Positions 27,101 to 38,712 of a stretch of DNA of 64,000 nucleotides are shown here, piece by piece (position 1 is the first letter of the stretch; the number at the start of each line of letters is the position of its first letter). This DNA is from Baylisascaris procyonis (lineage: Eukaryota; Nematoda; Chromadorea; Rhabditida; Ascarididae). The notes beneath the pieces are model-generated. The model had not been told where the DNA came from, did no database searches, and saw nothing but the letters and a program-made list of their open reading frames with translations. The translations under genes and the position numbers were made by a program. Location: NCBI GenBank assembly GCA_037389465.1, contig JAZARR010000008.1:3535501-3599500 (forward strand), read 5' to 3'.

Positions 27101-30100
27101 CCAGTTTGCATAAGTAATGTTGTAAATTTGAGTTGTTTCTTTAACAATATAGTAGAACTGAAGAGGCGCAATTCGCTATGAGAGTGACTGTTTCTAATCA
27201 GACTGTTATTTTATCTTGATGGGATTCCCTTTTATAAGAAATGTCAGTGGCAGTGTTCGAATCATTCGTAGAGTTTGGAGACACCGAAATGTGGAATGTA
27301 TTCGAAGATGTTGTTTTCTTCTTTTCAGAAATATGAGCTGATTAATGAATCAATCCTAAAGTGTAGCCGTTTAAGAATACGGAATATATTTTAACTTTTA
27401 GGTGTCATTTAGAATTTATCGATAGAATTTTTTAGGAGCGACTCGATTTCTCTTGCGCACTATTCGGCCCTGATGGAGGATTGATTGCAAATGCACCTCA
27501 CATCCCTGTTCATCTTGGTAGGCCTTTTACATTGTGACTGAATAAACTCGACACGGATACATGATTACTATATTACAGGCGGTATGCAGGCAACGGTACG
27601 ATTCCAAATAGAGCATCTGGGATTCGAAGGTTTACGAGATGGCGATGTGATTCTGTGCAACCATCCAAAAGCAGGAGGTTCTCATCTCCCTGATCTTACG
27701 GTCATCACACCGGTATAACCACTTAATATATTTCATAGAATGAATTTCGCTCTTATTTCCGCATTAACCTGGTTCTTTCGTATGGTAATATGACGTTAGT
27801 GGTACTGCTATGATTGCTTTCAGATTTTTATTTTTAACGCATGTTCATAAAAATTTGCTGTTCTGGAAAAATAGTATGACTCCGCTCAAACTAGTCGCCC
27901 ATGTGCGTATATGTGTTTGTCTATCCTACCCGGCAGTGAACAGCTCAGAAACCACGGTTCCTAAGGCTATGATATTTAATAGATATAATTTTAACGACGA
28001 GTAATGCTATACCATCTTTAGACCCGATCTACATTTTCGAAAGAAATAATAAATGTTCAAAGGTGGCAAGAAATTCGCATACGTTTCCGATTTTTATTTC
28101 ACTCAGATTAAATCAAATAAAACGATTCTGTTGCAGAAATTTTACGATCAAACCACTCACAACATTGCTGATTGATTATAACATTCATCTTGCATTATTG
28201 CTCAAATTCTATTTTTTGTTGGCAATTCGTAAAAATGGCTGTGAGCGAAAATGCAAAAAGCGCATATCGTACCGATTGCTCTGGGCCGCTTTTATTCACT
28301 TGCTCCTAATTTATTGCATTCCTTAAATTGAATTTTTAAGCAGTAGTTGATGAGATGATCAACCTTGAAAACAAAAAACGTTTGCAGTTAATTTTTGATA
28401 GAATTGTGTTTTGAAACTTTTTGAGACCAACAATTTTATCATGTTACGTAAGAAATAGGCAAACTTCACATGATGCTTCCTTAAAATATGGTTTTTATGG
28501 TCACTTTTTGATGCTATTTAGTGTTCAAGATTTCAGAGGCATATGTAAACATCTTAAATATTCTTTGCGATTACCGCTGGCTTATTTCTTTTCAAGTTTT
28601 TGAAATATTATAGGTATATTACAAAGGTTCTAAGCTTCCAGCATTTTTTGTTGCAAATCGAGGGCATCATGCGGATATTGGCGGTTTAGTACCTGGCTCA
28701 ATGCCTCCACACTCCACTAGCCTCAGCCAGGTATCCTTATTGTTGGATCGATTGATTTCATTTATCGCATAAATAATAGATTATGCAGTAACATGAGCCA
28801 CGTATCTACGTACTGCCGGATACATGCATATGTCTGCTCGATTCATTGTTTCGGATATCATATTTTATTCTGATAAGAAGATACACTTGTGAACAACGAA
28901 GAGATTTTTTCCAATTCCAAAATGGAATATTTTTTAAAAGAATTCTGGCGAAATAGTCGCGCAACATCCTACGATAGTGAAAGAAGACACTGAGAAGTCT
29001 ATAGGAGAGTTCCTCTTTTTACGCTCGTAATAAAAGCTTTCAAATAGGCGCTTCTATTTAGCGATACTGTTACTATTTCATTGACTTTTTTTAAACGGTT
29101 CCTTGTTGCTATCTTATAGCTCCTTTCTCCAGTATTTAGCGTCTTTCAATTCATTCAAAAAATTTCTAGACGCTCTGTTTAAGCTTACTTGAGAGACTAG
29201 TTCTAAGAAGTATTAAATGGCCTAGAAATGCATGCTGCTTAAGCTCCCAGTTTGATGCCTCTGCATACTTTCCTCTTCTAGCGTTGTATAAATGGCTTTC
29301 GCGTTAATGATGTGGCAGACGATGCCATTCCGCACATTCCTTAGAATTTAAGACGATAGATGGCAGAAGCAATCGGTATTAAAATCTTCACTAGTTGTTA
29401 GTAAGGTTATCTAAAGTGGAATTCTCCTGTAACTGTAGATTTTCGTTTAGCCTATAGAGGCTTTTTTTTATAATTTTTGACAGTTCAGCTTGAGTCAATT
29501 GCTTGGAAACTTATTTATTTCTTACGCAATACCTTATCCCTACAATAATCTCGCATATTTTCATACATCTGATATCAAATTTTATGTTGTTGCAGGAAGG
29601 AGCCGCTTTCGTTAGTTTTAAAATAGTCGAGGCGGGTCGTTTCCAAGAAGCAAAAGTAACCGAATTGCTTAATGCACCAGCAAATGTGCCAGGTATATCA
29701 TTGTTTCTTTAAAAGACAACTGTGGAAATTGCGGCAAATAAAGAAAAACACTCGTCTGTTTGTTCTCTGAATCTGTTTTTGATCATATTTGTTTACCATT
29801 GATCTGCTGGATACCAGCTAATAAATAAGTAAATGAGACTATAAGTGAGACTATTTGAATATTTCGTTGTTTTCGTTATGTTTAAGGAATTTTTCGTTAT
29901 GTTTGAGGAATATTTCGTTATGTTTAAGGAATTTCTAATGTTTTGTTCTTCACATTTTGTGTGCTTCTTACCTAAACTCACTTTTATATTCGTTCAGAAT
30001 TAATTCTTTTGATGAATTCTCGTCTGAAAAATATATAATGAGAGGGTGAATTTTAAAGGTTGCAGTGGAACACGTAATTTAAGTGATAATCTTTCGGATC

Positions 30101-33100
30101 TAAGAGCACAAATCGCCGCTAATCGAAAGGTATTTCTAAATTCGTTTATCTCAATTAGAGAAGATGTATGTTTGATACTTAGTTATGAAGTGCAGAATTA
30201 ATAGTATTTGGATGCTCAAGAATGCAATATTGCTAATGAGTGAAATAGCTGAAATAGTGAAATACTTCATTCCCTTCGCATTGGTGGATTATTACTCGCA
30301 AACGCTTTTGCAAATTTCCTCTGCCAAAAGGCAATGTGGCAACACCATACCAGAATTTGTCTTTCTTTTCGGTTTCGACTCGAAAAGTAATGAAGTGGAA
30401 GATATCAGGTTTGGTGTGGATAAAGATAGAGAATTAAATAATCTCTTGCGTAATTTGTGTTAATCCATCGATGCTGAAGAAAGTTCAAAACATTTGAAAG
30501 TGCTAGAAAATTTGCATATGTCTTATATGCAATTAGCATTCGCTCTCGTATCAGACGATTACATCTTTATCAGTTGCACCATTTCGGATTACTCGTTTGC
30601 CATCATCGAACGCTTTCTGTTGCCGAAGCTGTTAAGTGGTCTTGCGCCCGCTGTGCTTTATTATAAAACGTTACTTAAAGTAATAGGAGAAATCTTCGTG
30701 CGTTAGGGGCTTGCGAATCTTTGCAAGTGAAGAAATGGCGATCAGCCTCGCGCCTTCGGTGCTCGAAATAACAATAGACGAAGAAATAGGAGCGGGGCAT
30801 GGGGGGAGCTTAATGCTCGAAAAGTTATGCTAACTTCTGTCTCCTTGAGCAAAAGTTAGCAATACATTCGAAGGGCTTCATTTACCATCTTCCGAGAACA
30901 TTCATGACGTCCAGATATTCGCGATCACTTCATCCAGCATCATTTATTACTGAAATCACCAAAATCGATGTGAAAAATATTTTACAAAAATTTCATTATG
31001 TTGGAGAAATCGAAGAAGATTGCCGTTAAGATGCATAGGCGCATGATGATCAACACGATTGATAAATATATGTTGATTAGGCCTTGTATTGCATCAGACT
31101 CTTTCATAAGACTTTGTTATTTTTTGTTTTTTTTTTAACATAACGTTTAGACTCACTGAGCTATCATCAAGTAACTTTGAAAACGATTTTTTTATATATT
31201 TATCAACTTTTTTTGCTCCAACTTTAGAACATCAAGTAGTAAAAGAGTTATAATATATTACTGCAAATAGACTATTTCAGGGTATTGGACTTGTATGCGA
31301 ATTGATCGATTGTTATGGTCTTGATGTGGTACACGCTTATATGTCATATATACAAAGTAACGCCGAAATGGCTGTTCGCAGTTTGCTGAGAGAAGTAAAT
31401 TTTTTTTTTCTTTGACAAAAGACGTAATGATATCAACGGAAGTTGAAATAAGGTAGATAGGCGTTATGAGGTTTGACTATTCAGCTGTATAGGCGTTATG
31501 AGGTTTGACTATTCAGCTGTATAGGCGTCATGAGGTTTGACTATTCAGCTGCGTAGGCGTTATGAGGTTTGACTATTCAGCTGTATAGGCGTTATGAGGT
31601 TTGACTAAACTGTGACTTCTCTAATTAGGAAGATACAGTTATTGTGTTCACTGTAAATAAGATGAAGAATGAGCATTTGGGAACAATAAACTCCTTATAT
31701 AGCGGCACCTCATTTGATGACGCATTTCGGTGCAGATCGCCTCATATAAGTGAATAAAAATATATTGACTAGGAAACGATGTGAAAGGAGATTCTTTTTT
31801 TTTTTACATTTATTGTCCACACTATGTGGACAGTGAAAAGTCATGGATAATGCATACACTATTCCTATGTCGCTTATTTTTTGAAGGATTTCAGAGTCAA
31901 CAGTGCAGTTGTTGTGAAGTCTTTAAACGTTCATTCATACTGCAATATTGCGCGTTTCGATCATGAAATTTCCATACATCGGAGTAGTGCCAATTATTTT
32001 CCAGTTTCGGTACCTAATATGATGATAGAATTTCATTGGAGAAATATCTTATAAAGAATTAAGCTTCAGAATGCTTGAAATAGGATAGTTTTCAATGGGC
32101 TTGATAAATCAAACAACGATCAGTTGAATTATTCTTTTAATTTTCAGGTTGGGCGAAAACGTCGAAAAGAAACGGGAGTTGCGAAACTGACGGCAACAGA
32201 TTACATGGACGATGGTACGCCGATTTGTCTATCGGTGGAAATCGATGACGCAAAGGTATTCTCAAATTTTCGACTAGTTTTTCTTTTCTTTTAGAATGTT
32301 TCGCGAGGAGCTATTCATTTTTTTCTGCGTAAATGTCAAGAAAAACAGGATGTAAATTACTTTCTTATGGGCAAAAAAGAACAATCATGATTCCTGTCGA
32401 AGATGGAGCATAAAGTGTGCTTTCTTTTGTGATGCAATTTAAATCATTTGATGAATTTTATTTTAATTTTTTTTTTCAGGGAGAGGCGAAATTTGATTTC
32501 GATGGGACTGGACCAGAAGTTTACTCTAGTTGTAACGCACCTCCCGCTGTTACAATGGCCGCAGTTATCTACTGTTTGCGTTGCCTTGTTGGCAGTGAAA
32601 TTCCCCTTAATCAAGGGTGTCTCGCACCGATTTCGGTTCGTTTTATTTCTTTATAAGTCAAATAACGAGGCGACACTTCCGCTAAAGTTTAACTTTCGCT
32701 CAGCAACTAAAGAAACGAGAATAGATGGCAAAGGATATTCTTTTCGAGTTTTATTAGTGAATTTCTAACAATGGAAAAGTCATATCCTCAAAATTTTCAA
32801 ATGATCATCTTGACCTGCTATCTCCACACCGTCTGCATACTCAGTTCTCATTTTTCTTTGGGAATATGTAAAACAGAAATTATACCTTTCACAGAAGGTG
32901 TTGTGTTATATTTTTATTTTCTTTTATATTTATATAAAATTTCATATTGAATATAATTCAACCCAGGTACACTTACGGAAGGGATTTTTAATAAACGTTG
33001 CTGAAATTTTACCCAATTTGATGCGAAATTGCTTGCAATATTAAGATCGTTCAGTGTAACGATAACATTTGCAGATAAAAATCCCTCAAGGAACAATTCT

Positions 33101-35636
33101 CAGTCCCCATGAAACAGCAGCCGTCGTTGGTGGCAATGTGTTGACTTCACAACGTTTATGTGATGTTATACTTTTGGCGTTTAATGCTGTTGCGGCATCA
33201 CAAGGTGAATACATTCTCTCCACTTGTGCTTTAGCAAGACTTCGTTTTAGCCTGAACTCTTCTTTTTTTGGCAATTTAATATTATTGCCAAACGGTTGTC
33301 CTATACTTTGCCAGGTGCACTTTCCACCCTATAAACCTGCCATTTATGATAGTTCTTTTTAAAGCCACCTTTCCATTTTGTTGCATAGTCGTACCAAATA
33401 GCTGATGTATTTATGTTAGCATTGGGTTCGTGGAGGACGTACTTATTTCACTTACTTACTTTTTGTTGAGTTGTTACCGGGTTTTGCACTTATCTTCAAT
33501 TTAATCACGATGTTTGATTCGTTTCGAGCAGATCAATGATAAGCGGCTCCTCCGATGGTTTATAACATTATCACCTATACAAAAGTGGCTGCATGTAGTG
33601 TAAGCTTTATGGAATGAAGATTGAACACTAAAAATAGAAATTTCTAATGAACAAAGATGAAGGGATTTAGGTTTTGATTATTTAATTTCATGTTGGTTTT
33701 TCATTTCTTCCATTTGTAGGATGCATGAACAACATAGCTTTTGGTGATGACGAAATGGGCTACTATGAGACAGTGGCAGGTGGTGCTGGAGCTGGACCAG
33801 GTTTTAATGGACGTTCAGCGGTGCATACACATATGACAAATACAAGGATAACGGATCCGGAAATTTTAGAAACAAGGTGAAATTTGTTGAAAAAAGTCAA
33901 ATAGAATGGATAAAAAAGGCATTTATAAAATGTAATATTGCGTGCATTAAGTAGTTATTCTATGTATTTGATCCTTTCCTTGTATTTGATTGATTGGCAA
34001 TAATGTACTTTATATATGCTTATTTTGGTTTGATATGGGGATCGGAAGCATGTCTGGAGTGATTCGGCAATGGAGTATAAATTACGGCTAATATTCTAGC
34101 TTGTTGCGACTACAGAAGGAATTTCAATGGAATATTAACTGAGGTTTCTCAAATTTGTAAATACAAATTGAACTCATAAGTGGTTTATAAATGCTGGTCG
34201 ATATTTGCAAGTGTAAAACCATTTTAAGATATAAGATACGCCATCTTCCAAAGTCATCAATGATTGCATATTCGAACGTCAACTGGCTAGTTCACTTCAG
34301 CATCCCAATGGAGTGATCAGTTTACAGCAATAGATGTTAAAAAATCACAATATGAAGAAAATAGTACTAATAAATCATCAATATTTTCCACTAGGTATCC
34401 GGTCATATTGCGAGAATTCTCAATACGCAAAGGTTCCGGAGGTAGCGGCGAATTCCGAGGAGGAGACGGATGCACACGCAGCATGCAATTCAGGCGAACT
34501 CTTAAACTTTCAATTTTAACCGAACGAAGGGCTCTTCCTCCGTATGGATTGGCTGGCGGACAGCCTGGAGAAAGGGGTCTCAACCTCTTGCATAGACGAT
34601 CGGGTAGAAGTGTAAATCTCGGCGGAAAGAATTGTCTCGACGTGTATCCTGGAGTACGCTTAATTTATATTTTTCTGTTTATGTGCTTGTTTTCATGTTT
34701 TGCGGATTGGCCAAAATATATGCTGCTATATGGGAAATTCTTTTTTCACTCCACAGGAAGTGAATTTAGAGACGTTTTCATGGTAATCTAACAGCTATGT
34801 ACCATTCATAATATCATCACTGTAGCATTTTTAGAGTGTTAATTCTGTTTTTATACTTCATAATCACTTCCCTGTAGCCATTTATTTCTGTTCACTCTAC
34901 GATGTTCAATGCGATTTGAAAGTCGATTTATTTTATAATATATTGAGGCATTTGTTTATCAGCACGTCATGTGCGCAACTTGCTTTCCAACGCGCATCAT
35001 ATCAACATCGTGTCTGCGCGTATACGTATTGTTTGTCTGTCTCTTTGCCCGATGATTTTAACTCGGGAACCATCGATGATAGACTCATGAAAATTTATTC
35101 GATTTGATTATAGTGCATAGATGCTTGTCTGTCGTAATCTCATCCTCATCTGCATTCAGCAATTTCGTAAAAAAAAAAATTAAAGGATTTGGAATGTACC
35201 ATGAAAATTATTCATATTTTCTACTAATCGGTTTTTCATCTTATAGCTGGTTAAATCATTCAGACTAACATTTTAAAGATGTTTAGTAGTGATAAAGTCA
35301 TTTAGAGTATGATGCTGTAATTTATTTTTTTATTCTTTAGTGAAACAAAATGGGAAGTTATTATTCAGTATGTTTCGTAATTTTGAGTAACTTACTAAAA
35401 TCGCTTTGTTGGGGTAAGCGGAATGTGCAAAAAGCGCATATCGTGCCAACTTCCTTGACAAGTCTTCCCACCAATTTCATTAAAAAACCTCGCTGTTATT
35501 GGGATTATTCTTGCTTTCATTTGGCATATAAGTAACTGCTTAATATTTATAGGATGTGCTCGAGCTACGAACACCAGGAGGTGGTGGTTATGGGAAGCCA
35601 AAGCATATGGCCGGATCTTTAACGTGTTGCAAATAA
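15400..35636 (+). CDS. OPLAH: 5-oxoprolinase (ATP-hydrolysing), 30 exons, 1269 aa, complete
   Basis: Cytosolic enzyme of the gamma-glutamyl (glutathione) cycle that hydrolyses 5-oxo-L-proline to L-glutamate using ATP. The spliced protein follows animal 5-oxoprolinases end to end. It has an N-terminal [11 protein letters not shown] nucleotide-binding motif (residues 10-20), [11 protein letters not shown] (314-324), [73 protein letters not shown] and a C-terminal TPGGGGYG. The length of 1269 aa compares with about 1288 for the human enzyme. All 30 exons join in consistent phase with no internal stop or frameshift. The start is the first ATG, two bases after a TTTTGCAG acceptor, and it gives the expected N-terminus. 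Several acceptors are non-consensus (exon 9 TTTAAG, exon 12 TTTGAG, exon 18 TTTTAAG, exon 23 TTAAAG), placed from protein similarity and phase. Introns over 700 bp are 20292-21033, 21861-22820, 23694-25416, 27713-28613, 30130-31280, 31395-32147 and 34654-35552. Exon coordinates are in the three domain entries. Confidence 0.95.
23947..24020. repeat. Long perfect-like hairpin in OPLAH intron 14
   Basis: Arms 23947-23969 and 23998-24020 (23 nt each) are inverted copies with a single mismatch, around a 28-nt loop. The GTGACCTGGGGAAA ... TTTCCCCAGGTCAC pairing is GC-rich in AT-rich surroundings. It could be a short palindromic mobile element remnant or a structured RNA. Confidence 0.8.
24090..25215. 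repeat. CA-rich repeat island in OPLAH intron 14
   Basis: About 1.1 kb of unusual sequence inside a 1.72-kb intron. ACACACCGCATACCAC-like low-complexity runs occur at 24120-24215 and around 24598-24745. GC-rich hairpins lie at 25033-25057 and 25066-25088. Two minus-strand stretches resemble Pol III B boxes: GGTTCGATTTC (complement of about 24756-24766) and GGTTCGAATCC (complement of about 24983-24993). It reads as an inserted composite repeat, possibly tRNA-derived. Confidence 0.5.
25066..25088. repeat. GC-rich perfect hairpin
   Basis: CAAGGGGGC (25066-25074) and GCCCCCTTG (25080-25088) form a perfect 9-bp stem around CTGTC. An imperfect second hairpin, CATAGGGGG / CCCTCTATG, lies just upstream at 25033-25057. 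Confidence 0.85.
29870..29932. repeat. 21-bp tandem repeat, three copies, in OPLAH intron 22
   Basis: Three head-to-tail copies of a 21-bp unit built on TTTCGTTATGTTTAAGGAAT, each differing by at most two bases. Confidence 0.9.
31457..31608. repeat. 32-bp minisatellite, five copies, in OPLAH intron 24
   Basis: GCGTTATGAGGTTTGACTAT recurs at 31461, 31493, 31525 (one change), 31557 and 31589, an exact 32-bp period. Nearly identical copies indicate recent expansion within the intron. Confidence 0.95.
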
Positions 35637-35675
35637 CACTCACAAAGTGCACTTCCTTTGTTTTTTTTTGTTACT

Positions 35676-35681
35676 AATAAA
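35676..35681 (+). terminator. Polyadenylation signal of OPLAH
   Basis: Canonical AATAAA starting 40 nt after the TAA stop, preceded by a T-rich stretch, as expected for a short nematode 3' UTR. Confidence 0.7.
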
Positions 35682-38671
35682 ATGTTTGCTCAGGAATGCA
35701 CATGATGAACTTTTAAAGCTTCACTCTTTCATATCATTGATGAATCTTATCCGGTTTTTTAAACATCGTTCAAGTTTTGCCTCAGAATGATAGTCCTGGA
35801 AGTTTTTGGCATTATTGCACCTGCCTACACAAGCAGCAGAACTCGAGATGATTGATCGGGGTAGATTGTGACGAGAAAAATGCCATCTTTCCGATCTTTT
35901 GATCATTCTCAGGTTCGAAATCTTACAATTCTCGGCTCCATTTTATTTGCTATTGTTGTAGTATAAAATGTTTCTCTGCACTAATTGTTTCAAACCTCTG
36001 ACAATCCTATATGTCTTATCATACTTGTTCAATTTTTTGCTCGATGAATATTGCAGCCAACCTTTTCCGCAATGCCTTTTTAAAACCCGGTTGGATGACA
36101 TGATTGAACGTCGATATACAATCATGAAGTATTAGGTCGACTAACTCGATTAGAACTATATGAAAGTTTTTTCCCTATCAAAAATAAGGTTAGAATGCTG
36201 GATGAAAGAATATTTAGAGATACCCGTTTATTTGCAGTAGCGATCGAGTTATTACGGCTTAGGATTCCGATAGTGCTTAAATAAACAGCAAAAATTTTTG
36301 AGAAGTGAACCCTCCACTCGTAGTAGAACAGTGGTTACCTTTTAATCGGTGCAGCAAGTAGCAAGGAAAATGTACAGTTGCAGACTTACTACTTGTCTAG
36401 AAATAACTCCGGGTGATGAATAAAAATTCAAGAGTCAATCGTCTAAACGCACAAGGCTGCAGGCCTTCGTACGTGACTATGTAACTGCCTGAGTTGTGCT
36501 TTAATTTCTTAGATATAACGAAAACTCCTACGTTTTAGAACGGCTCTGTTACTCTAGGCAATTGGAGCACTGTATTCTGAGGCTTGAGGGTAGATGAAGT
36601 AGGTGACTTTCGAATTCGAACGCCATGTCAGCGCTTTCCTAACCTCGGCGACCTCGAATCGGGGGACTTGAAGCTTGATAATTACTCAACGATTTACGAA
36701 TGTCCTTGGATCGGAGTTTTTTAGGGGTCAACAGTATTTAAAAATCAATGGCAAGTTCCGCTTCGGATACATTTTACGACAATAACGATGTATTATTTTT
36801 TACAAAAAAAAAAAAGAAATCTTTCAATAAAGTGCAAATAGCGTGAAGAATGATTACGATTGCAGATATCAAATCATTAAAAAAGCATTAAGGGACATTT
36901 AGCGCTTAAAAAAAAAAAAAAAAATAAATTGTGCAGTGGCATTTTTTCGTAATCACTGTAGTGACAAATTTCTCGATGATCAGTAAGAAAATTTGAGATT
37001 CTTTTTGTTCCTCGAGAAATTTCAAATATTTCTCAAAAAGTCAAAATTCTATGCTCTGTTTTTAGAAATTCCAAAAGTTCCTCATATATATTGTCCCTTC
37101 TTTTTGTCGATAATTTGCTCTAACTTTGCAATATGCTAAACATCAATTATCGATGATTCTCTACACCTATTACCTGGATCTTATTGAAAGCTTTTAGCGA
37201 ATTTTGATTCAGTGAATCTTTACTGCTGTTAATCAACAACATTATCTATTCATGATGTCTTCTGTGGAGCGCAAATATGAATGATTGAAGAATTGGAGGG
37301 CAAAAAAAAACAGGTGACTAAATAATCATACAAGCAAATTTGTCAATGATCCGATCCCCTTGCAGGTTGACAGTATCGATTATATCAACCATGAACTTTT
37401 TTCAACTGTTATTTATTTATTTATTTATTTATTTATTCATTTATTTCTCACTGTACATCAATCAACCCGTCTAAATGCGCAGCCGGAAAAATGCTGCAGG
37501 TGGTTGTACTTGTAAATAGTCATTATAATACACTAATGTTGGCCGATGCTCAAGATTGGAAGGCACTTGTATTAACCAGTAATTTAATCCTGAGAGGAAA
37601 GCAACCGTTGGAACAAGAAGGAACCAAAGACGCGTTATCGCGGTTCATAGATTTTATTCATCACAAGCCCACCGTAATTTCTCACCTTCGAGCGGTTTCT
37701 TGCTACCGGAATACGAAACGTTTTGCCCTTTCACAATTCTTTCAATATGCACAATTGTATCGCTGATATAATAAACTGAAACTAAACTTCTTTTTATGAT
37801 ACTAAAATACGGTAAAAAATATATTCGCATTGGCTCTAATCGATGAATCCTCAAACATCCGTACTGAAAGTTCATCAATTTGTCGATGGTTTTGACCAAC
37901 GACTTCTGGAAATTGTTGTAGCGGATCTTGCAATGCGTCATGCTGATAAGATGCGAACGCAAACCGAATTAATCAAAGAAAACAAAAACAACTTCATTTG
38001 AATTATTGATCGTTGTTGTTACTTGTAGACACTCGATAATTAAATAACACTATCTAGTCACAGGTTTTGCATGATTCACGCTGAGAGGTTTTATCGTAAT
38101 ATGAAAAAGACTTGTGAGGACGAGAGAGTAGAACGAGAAGCTCTCATTGAAGAATCGATCTTTTTGTTGTTTCACTGGACAATTGGGGTCAGCTTTCATT
38201 CTGCAAATTTTGTTGTAATTTTGTGTAATTTTTATGTGGAATTCCTCGCAAATTGAACATAAAAAACAAGAGAAGTTTATTGTTGCCCTCAATTATCTCT
38301 TACATAAAGCTTACTGTTGCATTGTAGACAGATAAATAACACTCGTCTCATGTTGAACGTTTTTGGCGATGTTGAGGTGCGACGTATCTTTTATACTAAA
38401 GGATTTCTTTTTTTTTCCGCCCCGCAGAATAGTGTGATAGACGAGCTGCAATTATTTCTAAATGCTTCCGCGTTGGAATGGAATATTTTTTTGATAGGAA
38501 TGTTCAATTTGTTATTTCAATGAAAGCGAAAGCTCTATTCAAGAGACCTCTATGAGACTAATGAGGTCATCGCGTTGAAGTGTGAAATATTTTAAATCGA
38601 ATTTCAACTCATTAAAGATTAGCTATCTGTTGTGTTCTCTTTTGTCTCGTTTTGGTTGTTTTAGAGAAATA

Positions 38672-38676
<5 letters not shown>

Positions 38677-38708
<32 letters not shown>
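38677..38708. repeat. (CT)16 microsatellite
   Basis: Uninterrupted CT dinucleotide run of 32 nt. Confidence 0.95.

Positions 38709-38712
<4 letters not shown>

Larger units (their letters stand above)
26951..35636 (+). other. OPLAH exons 18-30: hydantoinase B region
   Basis: Exons 26951-27060, 27436-27517, 27579-27712, 28614-28730, 29596-29692, 30059-30129, 31281-31394, 32148-32255, 32480-32635, 33075-33204, 33720-33876, 34395-34653 and 35553-35636 encode residues 731-1269. Diagnostic stretches include [130 protein letters not shown] and TPGGGGYG. The TAA stop is at 35634-35636. The tail after GGGGYG is short ([13 protein letters not shown]). Confidence 0.93.

Noticed and set aside
34317..34583. 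88-codon minus-strand open frame
   Set aside because: Antisense shadow of OPLAH exon 29.
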